From Crambe crambe (Eukaryota; Porifera; Demospongiae; Poecilosclerida; Crambeidae), in assembly GCA_963924555.1 (NCBI GenBank), contig OZ004586.1, positions 2,686,501 through 2,750,500 of the forward strand: a stretch of 64,000 nucleotides of DNA, in the 5' to 3' direction. The position numbers and the translations under genes were made by a program. The notes under the pieces were generated by a model. It was not told where the DNA came from. It made no database searches and saw only the letters and a program-made list of their open reading frames with translations. Below, piece after piece: positions 1 to 10,044 of the stretch. Numbering within the stretch: position 1 is the first letter of the stretch; each line of letters opens with the position of its first letter.

Positions 1-73
1 TACACTGAAAATTGGTATAAAAGGACTTGCATAAACTATGTACAATAATGATTATTACGTATATATACTACAG

Positions 74-1470
74 CACCTACTGCTCCCCCATTCGACATAA
101 ACACTCCCACTACCACTTCCAGAGGTGTTAGTGTGTCCTGGTCAGAAATTGAATGCACTGAACGCAATGGTCCAATCACTAGCTACATTGTGGAATTTCA
201 AGAAGTGGAAGGGGTCATGATCCCTGGTCTGGTGGCCCATAGGACCTTCACAGCTAATGGGCTTTTCCCTTATACATATTACACCTTCAGAGTTGCTGGA
301 GTCAACGAAGTTGGCACTGGACCCTTTTCAAATAGAATCACTATTAGGATAGAAGGATCAGGAGCAAGTAATGATATTATTACAACAATACTCATCACTG
401 ATAGCTACGTAATTCCTATTATAGCTCCTGGTCCTGTTATTAACCTTGCTGGTACTGTTAAGTACACTTCCATTGTACTCACTTGGAGTCCTCCTATAGA
501 ACCTAATGGAGTCATCATCAGTTATGAAGTCACTTACACAGTCAATGGCACTGCTTTCAGAGTCAACACCTCAGAGTGGATAACTACACTTACTATCGAA
601 TCACTGACTCCAGAAACAATAGTCTCTGCTATTACAGTCACTGCTTTTACGGGAGCGGGTCGAGGAGAATCTGCTAATATACCTGATCAAACTACCTATG
701 CTGCACCAAGTGAGTCACTATGCCAATAATAGCTATAATATTCATGAATGTAATTTTTTCATTGACTAGCCAAGGTGTTTAATGTGCAGATTAAACCTGT
801 ATCTGATTCCTCAGTCAGAGTTAGCTGGCAGACCATAAAAACCATTGTGATTATGAACTATGTAGTTTACTACTCAAAGGAGGGAGAGGTTAATAAATCT
901 ATCATTGTTCCCAGCTCTACGGACTCCATTGTCATTGAAGATTTAAGTGAATCAAGTATCAATGATTACAAGTTTCAGATTGCTGCTTCAGCTAATATGA
1001 ATGGAGAATTTATCATGGGTGAAAGATCAGCTATGATATCATTGCCTTCATCCAACAACAACATATTTCAATGTAAGTGATGATACATAAAACTGTATAA
1101 GCTGTTTCATTTCTAATAATAGACACTTTAATTGGAGCTGTATTATTTTTTGTGGTGGGTGGGGTCGTTGGTCCTACCATCTTCATGATCTTATTTCTAC
1201 GCTGGATGAAGAGGTATGATTATAATTGTCACAATAACCAGCTAATGTTATGTAGCTACATTAATTTAATAGAAAATACGGGAAGCTGTAATAAAAAATT
1301 GAGGACAACTTTTGATAGATTCAAGGACATCTCACTCTAACTATAGCTATCTATAGCTAGAGCTAGTCTTTTCTTACAGCTAATTTCATAAAGCAACACA
1401 TCAATAATGATTTTCCATGTATGTATAGCTATGGTTACATAGGCTTGAACACATTCTGCCAGGAATATAA
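74..1470 (+). CDS. R1: 3' end of FN3-domain single-pass receptor (partial)
   Basis: The 5' part lies outside the window. Exons read as 74-367, 425-709, 770-1072 and 1123-1213, all joined in phase 1 except the last, which ends in phase 2. The first three each encode one FN3 domain; the first carries the family signature ECTERNGPITSY and a FRVAGVNE strand. The fourth encodes a TM helix (LIGAVLFFVVGGVVGP onward) ending in the basic WMKR. It would sit in the plasma membrane, with the FN3 domains outside. The tail is uncertain. A candidate last exon at 1443-1470 (tail RLEHILPGI, stop TAA) keeps frame, but its acceptor is weak; reading through the intron instead gives a stop at 1338-1340. It lacks the KKKRLHSKEK tail exon of R2. 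Ligand unknown. Confidence 0.75.
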
Positions 1471-1757
1471 TTTTTGAAAACAATTATTCTTATGGGGTGC
1501 ATGCATATGCATGCTATAGAGAAATTATTTCGAATATGGATACCAGTGCATGCACATTAATAGCTAGCTAGCTACTTACTGTAATTTTCCTGGATCAAAG
1601 ATGCAAGAATTTAGACTAGTGTCATGGTATCGTTATAGCTTCATCTGTATTCTGTTAATACAGTTAGCCAGGGCCCGCCCAGGGCCTACTATTTGCGCGT
1701 GCGCGACCCCAACATCAGATCGTAGAGGGGTCCCAGTTTCTTGAATCTCGTCTGGGT
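1471..1757. other. intergenic, no gene seen
   Basis: AT-rich spacer with TAGCTAGC runs. From about 1670 it becomes GC-rich (a GGCCCGCCCAGGGCC palindrome and a CGCGTGCGCG stretch), probably the promoter side of the small ORF that follows. Confidence 0.4.
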
Positions 1758-2180
1758 TTGGATGGTTTGGTGAAGAAGACCCTAGGGATGATGTGTTCTA
1801 CAGCTGAGCTGAAGAGTGAAGTGACTAATAGAGACATGGAACTGCTACTATCATCCTGTCAAGAGCACACGAGTACCAGAATAGCAGCTGCGGTTGCTAA
1901 AGAGTCTAGCTGGATAAAACTCTGGGACGCAGCCCTGGATAGAGGCACAGCCGGCACCACTGCCTTACAGAACCTGTATAGGGAGCTGACCAGGCCCTCA
2001 TATGGTTCCAGCCCTTGCCCTCGATGTGATGTGTCAGATTTGGAGGGCAATTCGTACTTTGAACACTATATCACAACTCACTCCTCCCTCATGAATGTGG
2101 ACAGGATCCTCTCTGCTCTGTCATCATCAGAACCTGACTTATCACTTGTTATAAATCATTTTTATGTTACACCTGAGTAG
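1758..2180 (+). CDS. Small single-exon protein with one C2H2-like zinc finger
   Basis: An uninterrupted 140-codon ORF. It contains a C-x2-C-x12-H-x4-H arrangement (CPRC followed by H..TTH) at about residues 87-108, which fits a C2H2 zinc-finger spacing. The N-terminal two thirds look helical and charged. I do not recognise the family. The codon usage is richer in G and C than the receptors around it and the preceding 80 bases are CpG-rich, which suggests an independent small gene or an inserted retrocopy. Upstream in-frame ATG codons are absent; a later start at 1788 is possible. A TGAT repeat (2250-2277) follows the stop. No TM segment or signal peptide is visible. It may bind nucleic acid or protein, but no function can be assigned. 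Confidence 0.55.
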   Translation: MDGLVKKTLGMMCSTAELKSEVTNRDMELLLSSCQEHTSTRIAAAVAKESSWIKLWDAALDRGTAGTTALQNLYRELTRPSYGSSPCPRCDVSDLEGNSYFEHYITTHSSLMNVDRILSALSSSEPDLSLVINHFYVTPE

Positions 2181-2249
2181 CCTCCCTCAGTCACTTGACA
2201 TTCTTTTTTCCCCGTTTATTTTGCATATGCCCTTTGGGCTTTACATTGC

Positions 2250-2277
<28 letters not shown>
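2250..2277. repeat. (TTGA)n microsatellite
   Basis: About seven perfect copies of the 4-base unit just after the small zinc-finger ORF. Confidence 0.9.
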
Positions 2278-2280
<3 letters not shown>

Positions 2281-2386
2281 TCATTATAGTGTACTCTGTC
2301 TCCTTGGAAGCAGACTTTGAAGAGGTCCTTCACATACGTACTTCTTTCCCTGATCCGGAGCAAGATGAGTGCATAGCGCGCGGTCC

Positions 2387-2402
2387 TATATAAATGACGT
2401 CA
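2387..2402 (+). promoter_or_regulatory. TATA box abutting a palindromic CRE (TGACGTCA), R2 promoter
   Basis: TATATAAA (2387-2394) is followed directly by the full CREB/ATF site TGACGTCA (2395-2402). It lies about 75-90 bases before the R2 start codon in a CpG-rich stretch (GCGCGCGCC at 2412 and nearby). Spacing to the ATG suits a short 5' UTR. Binding is inferred from motif knowledge only. Confidence 0.5.
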
Positions 2403-2475
2403 TAATATCGGCGCGCGCCATGCACGCGCACGTACGTACAGTATTAGTAACCAGCGCGTGTTTCGATGATCAATC

Positions 2476-4729
2476 ATGTTGAATAGTGTATTTTTTCTAC
2501 TATATGGACTTGTGTCCACTCTCATATCAGTGCATAGTCAAGGTGAGTTATAGCTACGTAGTGAGCAAGGAATATTAACTATCAGTAATGCATGCATGCA
2601 TGGAACCATGTTCTAGCTATAATGTTGATGATGACAGTCCAAATTTAGCTCAACTGGCTTATTACTATACAGAGCAAGCTCCTACAGGTCTCACAGTTAG
2701 ACAGGTTGGGACAAGGAGTGTGAGAATCTCCTGGATACTACCTGCACAGAATAGTAGAAGTAGAAGTGGATACCGAATATCAACAAGTAGAGACTTTAGT
2801 GCTGGTATAACCGTAGCAACTGATGCAACTCATCGACTGATAGATCAGGCACCTGGTAGAGTTAACTACTGGCTAATTTCACTTTCCACACCTTCAATAA
2901 TGGTAGGACCTGTGACTGGCACTATAAGAGGTGAGGAATTCCAGAAATGTATTTTGTATGATTGTATGTATACAGTGTTGGTGTACTTTAAACAGATTTC
3001 AATATTCCAATAACGGTCACATTCTCACCAAATACCACATCTGTGACCATATTCTTGGCCCAACCTCCCTATAGTCTCTCAACGGATAAGTATAGGGTAA
3101 AACTGAGACAAGTAAGTGGTCCAAGGGATCCATGTCAAGTGATTGATTCAGATCACGACTCCAAGATTGTTATTGGTCCCAGAGTGGAATTTGATAACCT
3201 GATGATTTTCAGTACTTATAGTATAAATTTTACTGCTCTGTTATTAAGTGGATTTAATGTCACATTGAGGCTGACTGACACAAGCAGAGAGTTCACTACA
3301 CTGGCAGCTGGTATAGCTAACTATAACGATTGCACAACTGTATTAAACTAAGATATTTATTTACTTCAGTGCCTACTGACTCCCCATTTGAAGTAAACAC
3401 TCCCTCTATTACTTCTAGAAGTTTCAGTATATCCTGGACAGAAATTGAATGCACTGAACGTAATGGTCTGATCACTAACTACACAGTGGAATTCCAAGAA
3501 GAAGGAGGGGCTGTGATCCCTGGTGTGATTGTGAATAGGACCTTCACAGCTAGTGGACTCACTCCTTACACAAATTATACTTTCAGAGTTGCTGGAGTCA
3601 ATCAAGCTGGCACTGGGCCTTTTTCTGACACAACCAGTATTCTGACAGAAGAAGAAAGTACCTATAATTATTGTATATATGGCTCTAACTGTAGCAATGA
3701 TTTTAATTTTTGTAGCTCCTGGTCCCGTGTTTAACCTTGCTGGTACTCATAACTTTATCTCCATTATACTCACTTGGAATCCACCTCAAGAACCTTATGG
3801 AGTCATCATCAGTTATGAAGTCACTTACACAGTCGATGGCAGCAATACTGTCAGAGTCAACACCTCAGACTTGAGCACTACATTCACTATCCCATCATTG
3901 ACTCCACAAACAAGAGTCTCTGGTATAGCAGTCACTGCTTACACGAGAATTGGCAGAGGAGAACCTGCTAATCTTCGTGTGGAAACTACCTTCATGGCAC
4001 CATGTGAGTCTCTATATCATGCATGCATGCATGGAGTATGATCATCATTATAGTTTTTTCTTCCATTTTTAGCCAAGGTGATGAATGTGAGTGTTGAGTT
4101 TCTATCTTATTCCTCAGTCAGAGTCAGCTGGGAGAGTGTAAATAATATTATGATTATGAACTACATAGTGTATTACTCAAATGATGGAGCGATTAACGAG
4201 TCTGTCATTGTTCCCAGCTCTGTGAACACAGTTGTGATTGAAAATTTAACTGAATCAAGTCTCAGGTTTCAGGTAATTGCTACAACTGAAATTAATGGAG
4301 AAGTCATCATGGGAGAAAGGTCAGATGCAGTAAGATCAACAATGCCTCCTACAATTGCAACTGCAATAGCTACAATATCAGATCTTACTCAAGAGTCCAA
4401 AATTACCACTCCTACAGAGAGTAAGACTAGATGCGTTAACTATTATTAATAGTTGCTCATTTAGATATAATTTATAGCTACTACAAATGGAGGAATATTT
4501 GCTGTGGTTCCCGTGGTCATTTTTGGTATTCTTGTCATTATTGGAATTATATTTGGATTCTGGCTGAAGAGGTATGAGGGTATGAGTATTATTACAATGC
4601 TGCATGATGATAATAGGTAGACAAAGAGAATACATTGTGATAAGAAAGCTGATGAAATATTATCATAATAGGAAGAAAAAGAGATTGCACTCCAAGGAGA
4701 AAACTGAAGTGTATCACAAACATTATTGA
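2476..4729 (+). CDS. R2: five-FN3-domain receptor with short basic tail
   Basis: Complete gene model, 571 residues. Exons: 2476-2542, 2673-2930, 2996-3310, 3370-3657, 3716-4003, 4073-4420, 4478-4571, 4672-4729; frames and phases agree throughout. Residues 1-22 are a signal peptide ending near SVHSQ. Exons 2-6 each encode one FN3 or FN3-like domain; the N-terminal one has the family pattern VRQVGTRSVRISW and NYWLISL. Exon 7 is the TM helix (VVIFGILVIIGIIFGFW region) and exon 8 gives the tail KKRLHSKEKTEVYHKHY. The tail has two tyrosines but no ITIM. An AATAAA signal lies at 4819-4824. A plasma-membrane receptor or adhesion protein is likely; ligand unknown. A decayed copy of its 3' half lies at 8394-9649. 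Confidence 0.85.
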
Positions 4730-5014
4730 CAGTAGCTATAGTTAGCTACCTTTAATTATTAACACTGCCATATTGCTATGTAACTATTTTGATACAGTCC
4801 AGAAGTTGTTTTTTAAAGAATAAACTTTATGCTGAAGTCGAAGTAGCTAGCTAGCTAGTTATAAGGGCAGAATCGCAATGAGGAGAAATTTTTTTCTTAA
4901 AGTTTCCAGTTACTTTGTAGCTACATTCCTCCAGATCTATACTAACTGTAGCTACCCAATATACCTAGCTATAGGCAGTAGATGTAAATGTAGGGCTTCG
5001 TAAATAACGAGGCT
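4730..5014. other. R2 3' flank / intergenic
   Basis: Contains the probable R2 polyadenylation signal at 4819 and AT-rich sequence. No coding signal seen. Most of it is repeated, with small changes, at about 9650-9927. Confidence 0.6.
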
Positions 5015-5078
5015 GCATAATCTCGGTTGGTAAAAGGTCGCACGCTCAACTGCGCGCGCATAGCGTTCGCGCGCGTAG
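5015..5078 (+). promoter_or_regulatory. CpG-rich palindromic promoter block upstream of R3
   Basis: A block ending in an inverted CpG repeat (GCGCGCG ... CGCGCGC around CATAGCGTT). It lies 45-110 bases upstream of the R3 ATG and is repeated almost base for base upstream of R4 (9928-9990), while nearby spacer differs more. That suggests a conserved core promoter. Confidence 0.45.
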
Positions 5079-5123
5079 CTAGTAACAAGATGTCTGTACA
5101 GGTGGTTTGCTGATGATCCATTC

Positions 5124-8115
5124 ATGTTGAATAGTGCATTATTATTATTTGGACTTGTGTCCACTTTCATATCAGTCTACAGTCAAGGTGGGTCCTAGCT
5201 ACATGCTTGCTATCTATAGCAAAGACATGAATTATCTTATTATCGTACAGAACGAGCTCCTACAAATCTCACAGTTAGACAAGTTGGGACAAGGAGTGTG
5301 AGAGTCTCCTTTATACTACCTGCACAGGAGGCTGCTAGTAGTAGGGGATATCAAATATCAACAAGTACAAACTTTGAGTATGGCATAAGAGTAGCACCTG
5401 GTGCATCTACTCGACTGGTAGGACAGGTACCTGGCAGAGTTAACTACTGGATAAGTTCTATTGCCACACCTGCAATAGTGGTAGGACCTGCTGTTGGCTT
5501 AGTAAGAGGTGAGGAAATGTATCAATATTAGTTAACATTGTAAGGCAAAGCGGGGCTAGCTATTTCGAATGGAGGGTAGTTCTGTATTGTGAAACTATAA
5601 GGCAAAGCGGGGCTATTTTGAACGGTGGGGCTATTCCGAAGGGTCAAATATTTTCAAAACTCCACGAGCTTACGAGCTCGATATATTCTACTATTATAGT
5701 AGATTATATCCTCCAACATTGAGCTCAGAAGTCTCAGAAATATTTGAACCTACGGAATAGCCCCCCTTTACCTTACTGAGACATCTGAGCTCAATGTCGG
5801 AGGATCTAACTATATCTTTCAAAATAGAGCTCATATAAGCTTTGAAAATATATGACTGTTCGGAATAGCCCTGCCATTCGGAATAAGGGCCCCCCGCTTT
5901 GCCTATAGTGGTAGTTATGTTAGCTAACATTGATATACTTTAATTAAACAGATTTCAGTGCTCCAATAAATGTCACACTCACATCACTGACTGCCACATC
6001 TGTGAGTATATCCTGGATCCAGCCTCCATACAGTCTTCCAATGGATGTGTATAAAGTAGAGCTGAGAGGTGAAACTAGTAGAGGTATTGGTGAGCTCTGT
6101 GCAGAGATGCAGGATTATGAATTCGCGGAAGTTACTGGTCAAACAGCAGGATTTACTAACCTTATGGCATTCAGTGTCTACACTATAACAATTACTGTTA
6201 TATCATTAAGTGATGGATTTACTCCTACTTTGAGACTAACTCGCAGTGGATTCACTACAATGGAAGCTGGTATGGCAAAGCATTATACCGAATATTGGGA
6301 CTCAATCTTTTGTCCTTTGTAGAGGAGTTATCCTTTTGATGAGGTATATAGCGTAAATCAAAGTATATATATTCTTAGAGTGTCCTTTTATTGAAAGTTT
6401 GTCCTCTTTCAGAGATAGATTTAAGACTCTTCATTTGTATTTTATACTTCAGCACCTACTGCTTCCCCAAATGTAAATGATCTTGATGCTACTCATAATG
6501 GTGTTACTTTATCCTGGGAACTTGATTGTTACAAACGCAATGGTCGAATCACTGGCTATATGGTGTCAGTCCAAGAAATGGGAGGGCGAATAATCACTTC
6601 GAGTTTGGTGGAAGATACGACCCTTGTGGTTAATGGACTCACTCCTGACACCAACTATGTTTTCAGTATTGCTGCAGTCAATAGTGCTGGCATTGGGCCC
6701 TATAATGCAACCTCTTTTTCAACACTGCCAAGAGTTACCGGTATAGCTAGCTGATTATAGAGTAATTAAGATTGTTACAATATCATTGACTGTTCCAACT
6801 TATAGGTCATAGTGGTCCTGTGTCTAACCTTGTTGGTATCCCCAAGTTCACTTCTATTTTGCTTACTTGGAGCCCGCCTCAAGAACCTAGAGGAATCGTC
6901 ATTGGCTATGCAATCACTTACAGAGTCAATAGCAGTAATATTGTCAGAGTCAACATCTCAGCCGTTACTACTATTACATTCACTATCTCATCGTTGACTC
7001 CACAAACAAGAGTCTCTGCTATTACAGTCGCTGCTTACACAAGAATAGGTCAAGGACAACCTGCTACTTTACCTGATCAGATTACCTTCACAGCACCAGG
7101 TGAGTCCACTATGCCAGCTATACAATGTAATTGGTTTTCCTCTCTAGGAGGTTACTTTACTTATTTTGTTGAGAGGTTTGTCCTCTTTCAGAGTGTCCTT
7201 TATCGGAGGTCACATTATGTATGCAATTTCCTTAGGCAAGGTGATGAATTTGCAGGTGGAGTCTTTATCTGATTCCTCAGTTAGAGTTTCCTGGAATAGA
7301 TTACCAGATAACTCTGCGGTTACTGTCTACACAGTTTACTACTATATTAGAACAAATGACGTGAAAGTAGTCACTGTTCCCAGCTCTGTGAATTCAGTTG
7401 TGATTGGAGATTTAACTGAACCAGAGTACCAGTTCCAGGTAGCTGCTACAGCTGAACGTAATAGAGAATTTATCATCGGTACAAGATCAGCAGTAACTTC
7501 ATTCAATTTGGCTTTTTTCAATCTTAGGACGCAGGGAACACAATCTGTCACGCAAAAAATTTATGGTAATAGATACTATGTATTAATGAATGTATAAGCT
7601 GCAACTGTAGTTTTTTTCCATTCCTGTAGCTGTAGAGCAAGTTGGACCGATAATTGGTGGAGTTTTGGCTGCAGGTGTTATTATTATTATTGTGATACTT
7701 GCCGTTATTCTTGTATTCTGGCTAAGAAGGTATACTATTATAAGGCAAAGTGGGCCTATTTCGAACGGTGGGTAATTCTGTATTGTTCAAATAATTATTT
7801 CTGAAACTACTGAGACTTCTGAGCTCACTATAATATAAATAGAGTTCATAAGCTTGAGGATTTTTGAAAGTATTTGACCCTTCGGAATAGCCCCACCGTT
7901 CGGAATAGCCCCGCTTTGTATACATTCTAAATAATTTTTATAGCTACATGACATTCAGTGTATTTTACATGGCTGTTATTTATATTAATAGGAGAAAGAA
8001 GGGTCAAAAGGATCTAAGTTCTACTAATTCGCCAACAATAATCAGACATGATGCTTCAGGGCAAATAATGGTTATTAGATCTAATGATTCAAGAAGCAAT
8101 TCATGTCCCCAATAA
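5124..8115 (+). CDS. R3: five-FN3-domain receptor with serine-rich tail
   Basis: Complete model, 591 residues. Exons: 5124-5187, 5251-5508, 5952-6269, 6453-6740, 6806-7099, 7236-7565, 7630-7729, 7992-8115. Signal peptide 1-21, then five FN3-like domains on phase 1-1 exons. A TM exon holds a very hydrophobic run (GVIIIIVILAVILVFW), followed by a basic, serine/asparagine-rich tail without tyrosine (RKKGQKDLSS ... RSNSCPQ). The fourth-exon FN3 (PTASPNVNDLDATHNG) is a different subtype from the equivalent exon of R2. Introns 2 and 7 each contain a copy of the same palindromic MITE (5541-5907 and 7741-7920). R4 is its close duplicate. A membrane receptor with no visible signalling motif; it might act as a decoy, adhesion or co-receptor molecule (inference). 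Confidence 0.85.
5541..5907. mobile_element. MITE with AAGGCAAAGCGGGGCT termini (R3 intron 2)
   Basis: The left end AAGGCAAAGCGGGGCT is matched by an inverted right end (CCCCGCTTTGCCT). Internal motifs TTCGAACGG and CCGTTCGGAATAGCC are also inverted. A second left end at about 5597 suggests a nested or duplicated copy. Relatives: 7741-7920, 15941-16115 and the remnant 62392-62505. No coding capacity, so non-autonomous. Confidence 0.75.
7741..7920. mobile_element. MITE, same family (R3 intron 7)
   Basis: Shorter 180-bp copy between the R3 TM and tail exons, with AAGGCAAAG and GCCCCGCTTTG ends and the same inverted internal motifs. Confidence 0.75.
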
Positions 8116-8393
8116 CTGCCCGGCATGGGCCCACTGACTTACAAAATAATGGTTACTGACTGATAATAACAATTCTTCAATTATTATGAGAGAGTTTAAT
8201 TAATATGAAATGATTTAGGGATGACAAGGCAGTACGTACGTAGCTATAGCTACCAAAAAAGTAAAGTCCACAGAGCTAGAAGTTATTATTGCAGCTATAA
8301 ATAATAGAGGATACATAATTATACATTAGACACTGAGACCAAGGGATCTACTAGCCTCGTCCCCAGGTGATTCCACACACAATAATAATTAAC
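8116..8393. other. R3 3' flank
   Basis: AT-rich non-coding sequence with an AGGGATGAC motif and the CCAAAAAAGTAAAG motif that recur after R4 (13535 onward) and at 16390. No gene seen. Confidence 0.6.
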
Positions 8394-9649
8394 GGATAAG
8401 TATCGAGACAAGTAAGTGGTGCAAGGGATCCATGTCAAGTGATTCACGACTCCAAGATTGTTATCAGAGCTGCTGGAGTCAATCAAGCTGGCACTGGGCC
8501 TTTTTCTGACACAACCAGTATTCTGACAGAAGAAGAAAGTAGCTACCTAATTATTGTATTTATGGCTCTAACTGTAGTAATGATTTTAATTTTTGTACGT
8601 AGCTCCTGGTCCCATGTTTAACCTTGTTGGTACTCATATAATTTTATCTCCATTACACTCACTTGGAATCCACCTCAAGAACCTTATGAAGTCATCATCA
8701 GTTATGAAGTCACTTACACAGTCGATGGCAGCAATAAGTCAACACCTCAGACTTGAGCACTACATTCACTATCCCATCATTGACTCCACAAACAAGAGTC
8801 TCTGGTATAGCAGTCACTGCTTACACGAGAATTGGCAGAGGAGAACGTGCTAATCTTCGTGTGGAGACTCCATGTGAGTCTCTATATCATGCATGCATGC
8901 ATGGAGTATGATCATCATTATAGTTTTTTCTTCCATTTTTAGCCAAGGTGATGAATGTGAGTGTTGAGTTTCTATCTGATTCCTCAGTCAGAGTCAGCTG
9001 GGAGAGTGTAAACAATATTATGATTATGAACTACGTACATAGTGTATTACTCAAATGATGGAGCAATTTACGAGTCTGTCATTGTTCCCAGCTCTGTGAA
9101 CACAGTTGTGATTGAAAATTTAGCTGAATCAAGTCTCAGGTTTCAGGTAATTGATACAGCTGAAATTAATGGAGAAGTCATCATGGGAGAAAGGTCAGAT
9201 GCAGTAAGATCAACAATGCCTCCTACAACTATGTCAATTGCAACTATAAATATGACAATATCAGATTCTACTCAAGAGTCCAAAATTACCCACTCCTACA
9301 GAGAGTAAGACTAGATGCGTTAACTATAACTTGATAGTTGCTCATTAGATATAATTTATAGCTACTACAAATGGAAGAATATTCGCTGTGGTTCCCGTGG
9401 TCATTTTTGGTATTCTTGTCATTATTGGAATAATAATTATTGGATTCTGGCTGAAGAGGTACGAGGGTATAAATATCATCACAATGCTGTATGCTGACAT
9501 AATGATAATAATAGGCAGATAAAGAGAATACATTATGATAAGAAATCTAAAAGAATCATTCTTGATACATAATTATATTATTATAATATAGGAAGAAAAA
9601 GAGATTGTGCTCCAAGGAGAAAACTCAAGTGTATCACAAACATTTTTGA
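8394..9649 (+). pseudogene. Truncated, frame-broken copy of the 3' half of R2
   Basis: Begins inside an R2-like third exon. About 8465 that exon is joined by a deletion to the last third of the fourth exon. Recognisable later parts: 8603-8873, 8943-9304, TM 9362-9458 and tail 9592-9649. Against R2, the 8603 exon has a 2-base insertion near 8640 and a 7-base deletion near 8740, and the next exon has a 4-base insertion near 9034, so the frame is lost several times. There is no signal peptide exon. It is a segmental duplication remnant lying between R3 and R4. Confidence 0.85.
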
Positions 9650-9927
9650 CAGTAGCTAGTTAGCTTTAATTATTTTGACACTGCCATATTGCTATGTAGC
9701 TATTTTGATACAGTTAGCTACCAGAAGTTTTTTTTTTTTTAATACTGAAGTCGAAGTAGCTAGCTAACTGGCAGAATCACAATGAGGAGATTAAAGTTTG
9801 TACATTCCTCCAGATCTATACTAACTGTAGCTACCCAATCTACCTAGCTATAGGCAGTAGGTGTAAATGGGATCTTCGTAGATATTATGTGAGGCTGCAG
9901 TACATATCCAGCTAGATTTAAGATTTT

Positions 9928-9990
9928 GCATAATCTCGGTTGGTAAAAGGTCGCACGCTCAACTGCGCGCGCATAGCGTTCGCGCGCGTA
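9928..9990 (+). promoter_or_regulatory. CpG-rich palindromic promoter block upstream of R4
   Basis: Near-identical duplicate of the block at 5015-5078, including the GCGCGCG/CGCGCGC inverted repeat. It ends about 55 bases before the R4 start codon. Confidence 0.45.
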
Positions 9991-10044
9991 ATAACAAGAT
10001 ATCTGTACGTACATATAATTATGTGGTTTGCTGATGATCCATTC

